A DNA stretch of 26,015 nucleotides from Synechococcales cyanobacterium 340R_concoct_173_sub (GTDB lineage Bacteria > Cyanobacteriota > Cyanobacteriia > Leptolyngbyales > Leptolyngbyaceae). This document shows positions 24,978 to 26,015 of the stretch, in pieces. Within the stretch, counting starts at the first letter, position 1. Every line of letters starts with the position of its first letter. The notes beneath the pieces were generated by a model. The model made no database searches, was not told the origin of the DNA, and saw nothing but the letters and a program-made list of their open reading frames with translations. The DNA lies in the NCBI GenBank assembly GCA_025354065.1, contig JANXNM010000005.1, forward strand, positions 1-26,015, given 5' to 3'. Position numbers and translations under genes: made by a program.

Positions 24978-26015
24978 ATGCCTCCAGAATTGCAGCGTTC
25001 CGCCGTTACTCCACCACCACCACCCCGTGTGCCGATCGCGCCTCCCCCTCCTATGCGCGGTGTAGCTGTGATGTCTGCATTAATAGCTCCAGATGAGACT
25101 GAAGCCACGGCATTTTTTGCGCCAGACCCATCTCCTATGATGGCTTCGAGAGGCGGCGATACGACTTATCTCCAGCCAATGCCAAATTTTTCGATGCAGG
25201 AGGAGACGCGAGTTTCGCCATCGAATATGACTGAGCCACTACCCATGCCGCCGTCTACACCGATTTCGCTAACACGAGAAACTCGTGCAGCCTCTCCGTT
25301 TTCCGCCACAGGCCGATCGGGTCCGTCCCAAGGTTCACCAACTTTGGCTCAAATTGTCCGCCGAGCTTTTGATGAAGGATTTTCGGATTTACACTTAGGC
25401 GTGGGCGAAGTTCCGAGATTCCGCGATCGCGGTGAAATGTTGATGACCGAGTATCCGGTTACCGATCGGGATACTTTTTATAGTTGGATTCGCGAAGTTT
25501 TAAGCGATGAAGATGTGGAAAAGTTTGAGCGGAAACTGGACTTCGACGGCGCAACGCAATATGACTTCGCTCGGGTACGGATCAATATTTTTGATAGTTT
25601 GCATGGTCCGGGAATGGTGATGCGGTTGATTCCGTTGAAAATTCTCACCATGGAGCAACTCAATTTGCCACCTGTGTTTAGAGATGTTTGCCATTATCAC
25701 AAGGGGTTAATTCTGGTGACTGGGCCGACGGGTTCGGGTAAATCCACGACTATGGCCGCGATGGTAGATTACATGAACAAAGAGATGCCGAAGCATATTA
25801 TTACCATTGAGGATCCGATCGAGTTTGTTCACAAAAGCCAAAAGTCACTGATCAAACACCGCGAAGTTGGCATTAATACGCTGAAGTTTGACAATGCCCT
25901 GAAGGCCGCACTGCGGGAAGATCCTGACTGCATTCTCGTGGGGGAAATGCGAGATAAAGAAACCGTCAGTACCGCACTCAAAGCGGCCCAAACCGGACAC
26001 TTGGTCATGGGAACT
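24978..26015 (+). CDS. pilT: Type IV pilus retraction ATPase PilT (PilT2-like), 3' end outside window
   Basis: The frame is open from the ATG at 24978 to the window end (346 codons), so the gene is cut. PilT ATPases power pilus retraction, needed for twitching motility and DNA uptake. A Pro/Met/Ser-rich extension fills the first ~110 residues (it opens with RSAVTPPPPPRVPIAPPPP). The PilT N-domain follows (LAQIVRRAFDEGFSDLHLGVGEVPRFRDRGEM), then Walker A GPTGSGKS (249-256), the Asp box IITIEDPIEFVH, and Walker B ILVGEMRD (319-326). The His box would follow beyond the edge. The GVGEVPRFRDRG motif and long Pro-rich N-terminus suggest the cyanobacterial PilT2 branch (phototaxis direction) rather than PilT1; this is from memory. 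Confidence 0.9.
   Translation, partial: MPPELQRSAVTPPPPPRVPIAPPPPMRGVAVMSALIAPDETEATAFFAPDPSPMMASRGGDTTYLQPMPNFSMQEETRVSPSNMTEPLPMPPSTPISLTRETRAASPFSATGRSGPSQGSPTLAQIVRRAFDEGFSDLHLGVGEVPRFRDRGEMLMTEYPVTDRDTFYSWIREVLSDEDVEKFERKLDFDGATQYDFARVRINIFDSLHGPGMVMRLIPLKILTMEQLNLPPVFRDVCHYHKGLILVTGPTGSGKSTTMAAMVDYMNKEMPKHIITIEDPIEFVHKSQKSLIKHREVGINTLKFDNALKAALREDPDCILVGEMRDKETVSTALKAAQTGHLVMGT

Overview
The window is a piece of cyanobacterial chromosome. The evidence is a nearly intact NdhM subunit of NDH-1, a chloroplast-like tRNA-Glu(UUC) with a G1-U72 pair, an ABC1/UbiB kinase of cyanobacterial type, a PilT ATPase resembling the cyanobacterial PilT2 branch, and frequent CGATCG/GCGATCGC (HIP1-type) sites in and between genes. 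A genus cannot be named from this sequence alone. There are no insertion sequences with transposase, no CRISPR array, no rRNA and no prophage.

Region by region. Positions 1-1612 hold the 3' part of recQ. Positions 1613-3602 form a scrambled accessory patch. It has the antisense remains of a DUF433/DUF5615-type toxin-antitoxin pair, an apparently intact DUF2281/PIN (VapBC-like) pair with a palindromic promoter, a 32-bp direct repeat on both sides of that pair, and a helix-hairpin-helix gene that reads through only if two opposite one-base slips in C tracts are allowed. Positions 3724-6799 hold an LCP glycopolymer transferase, two identical tRNA-Glu genes (each with its own terminator) and a PlsC-type acyltransferase. 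Positions 6877-11380 (minus strand) hold lepA and then uxs-ugd, which together convert UDP-glucose to UDP-glucuronate and then UDP-xylose. Positions 11606-14281 hold a GAF histidine kinase facing a glyoxalase II-like hydrolase. Positions 14481-17268 hold a small unknown ORF, a 7 x 14-bp tandem repeat, a GT4-type glycosyltransferase, a Uma2 nuclease-fold protein and a stand-alone MalK-type TOBE domain. Positions 17277-20627 (minus strand) hold an ABC1 kinase and a second GAF histidine kinase. Positions 20923-26015 hold a HerA-like ATPase, a cyanobacterial membrane protein of unknown function, a histidine phosphatase, ndhM and the start of a pilT gene cut by the window end.

How the genes work together. 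uxs-ugd supply nucleotide sugars. The GT4 enzyme and the LCP protein are plausible users of such sugars in extracellular or wall glycopolymer assembly, but they are not in one operon and the link is inference. Most other genes are single housekeeping or sensory units. No response regulator lies beside either kinase.

I found no clear new multi-gene system. The points most worth a second look are the reconstructable frameshifted HhH gene, the repeat-flanked toxin-antitoxin cassette next to an older decayed one, the orphan MalK C-terminal domain without its ATPase, the altered metal-ligand motif in the glyoxalase II homologue, and an unusual number of short tandem duplications (units of 9, 12, 14, 15 and 17 bp).
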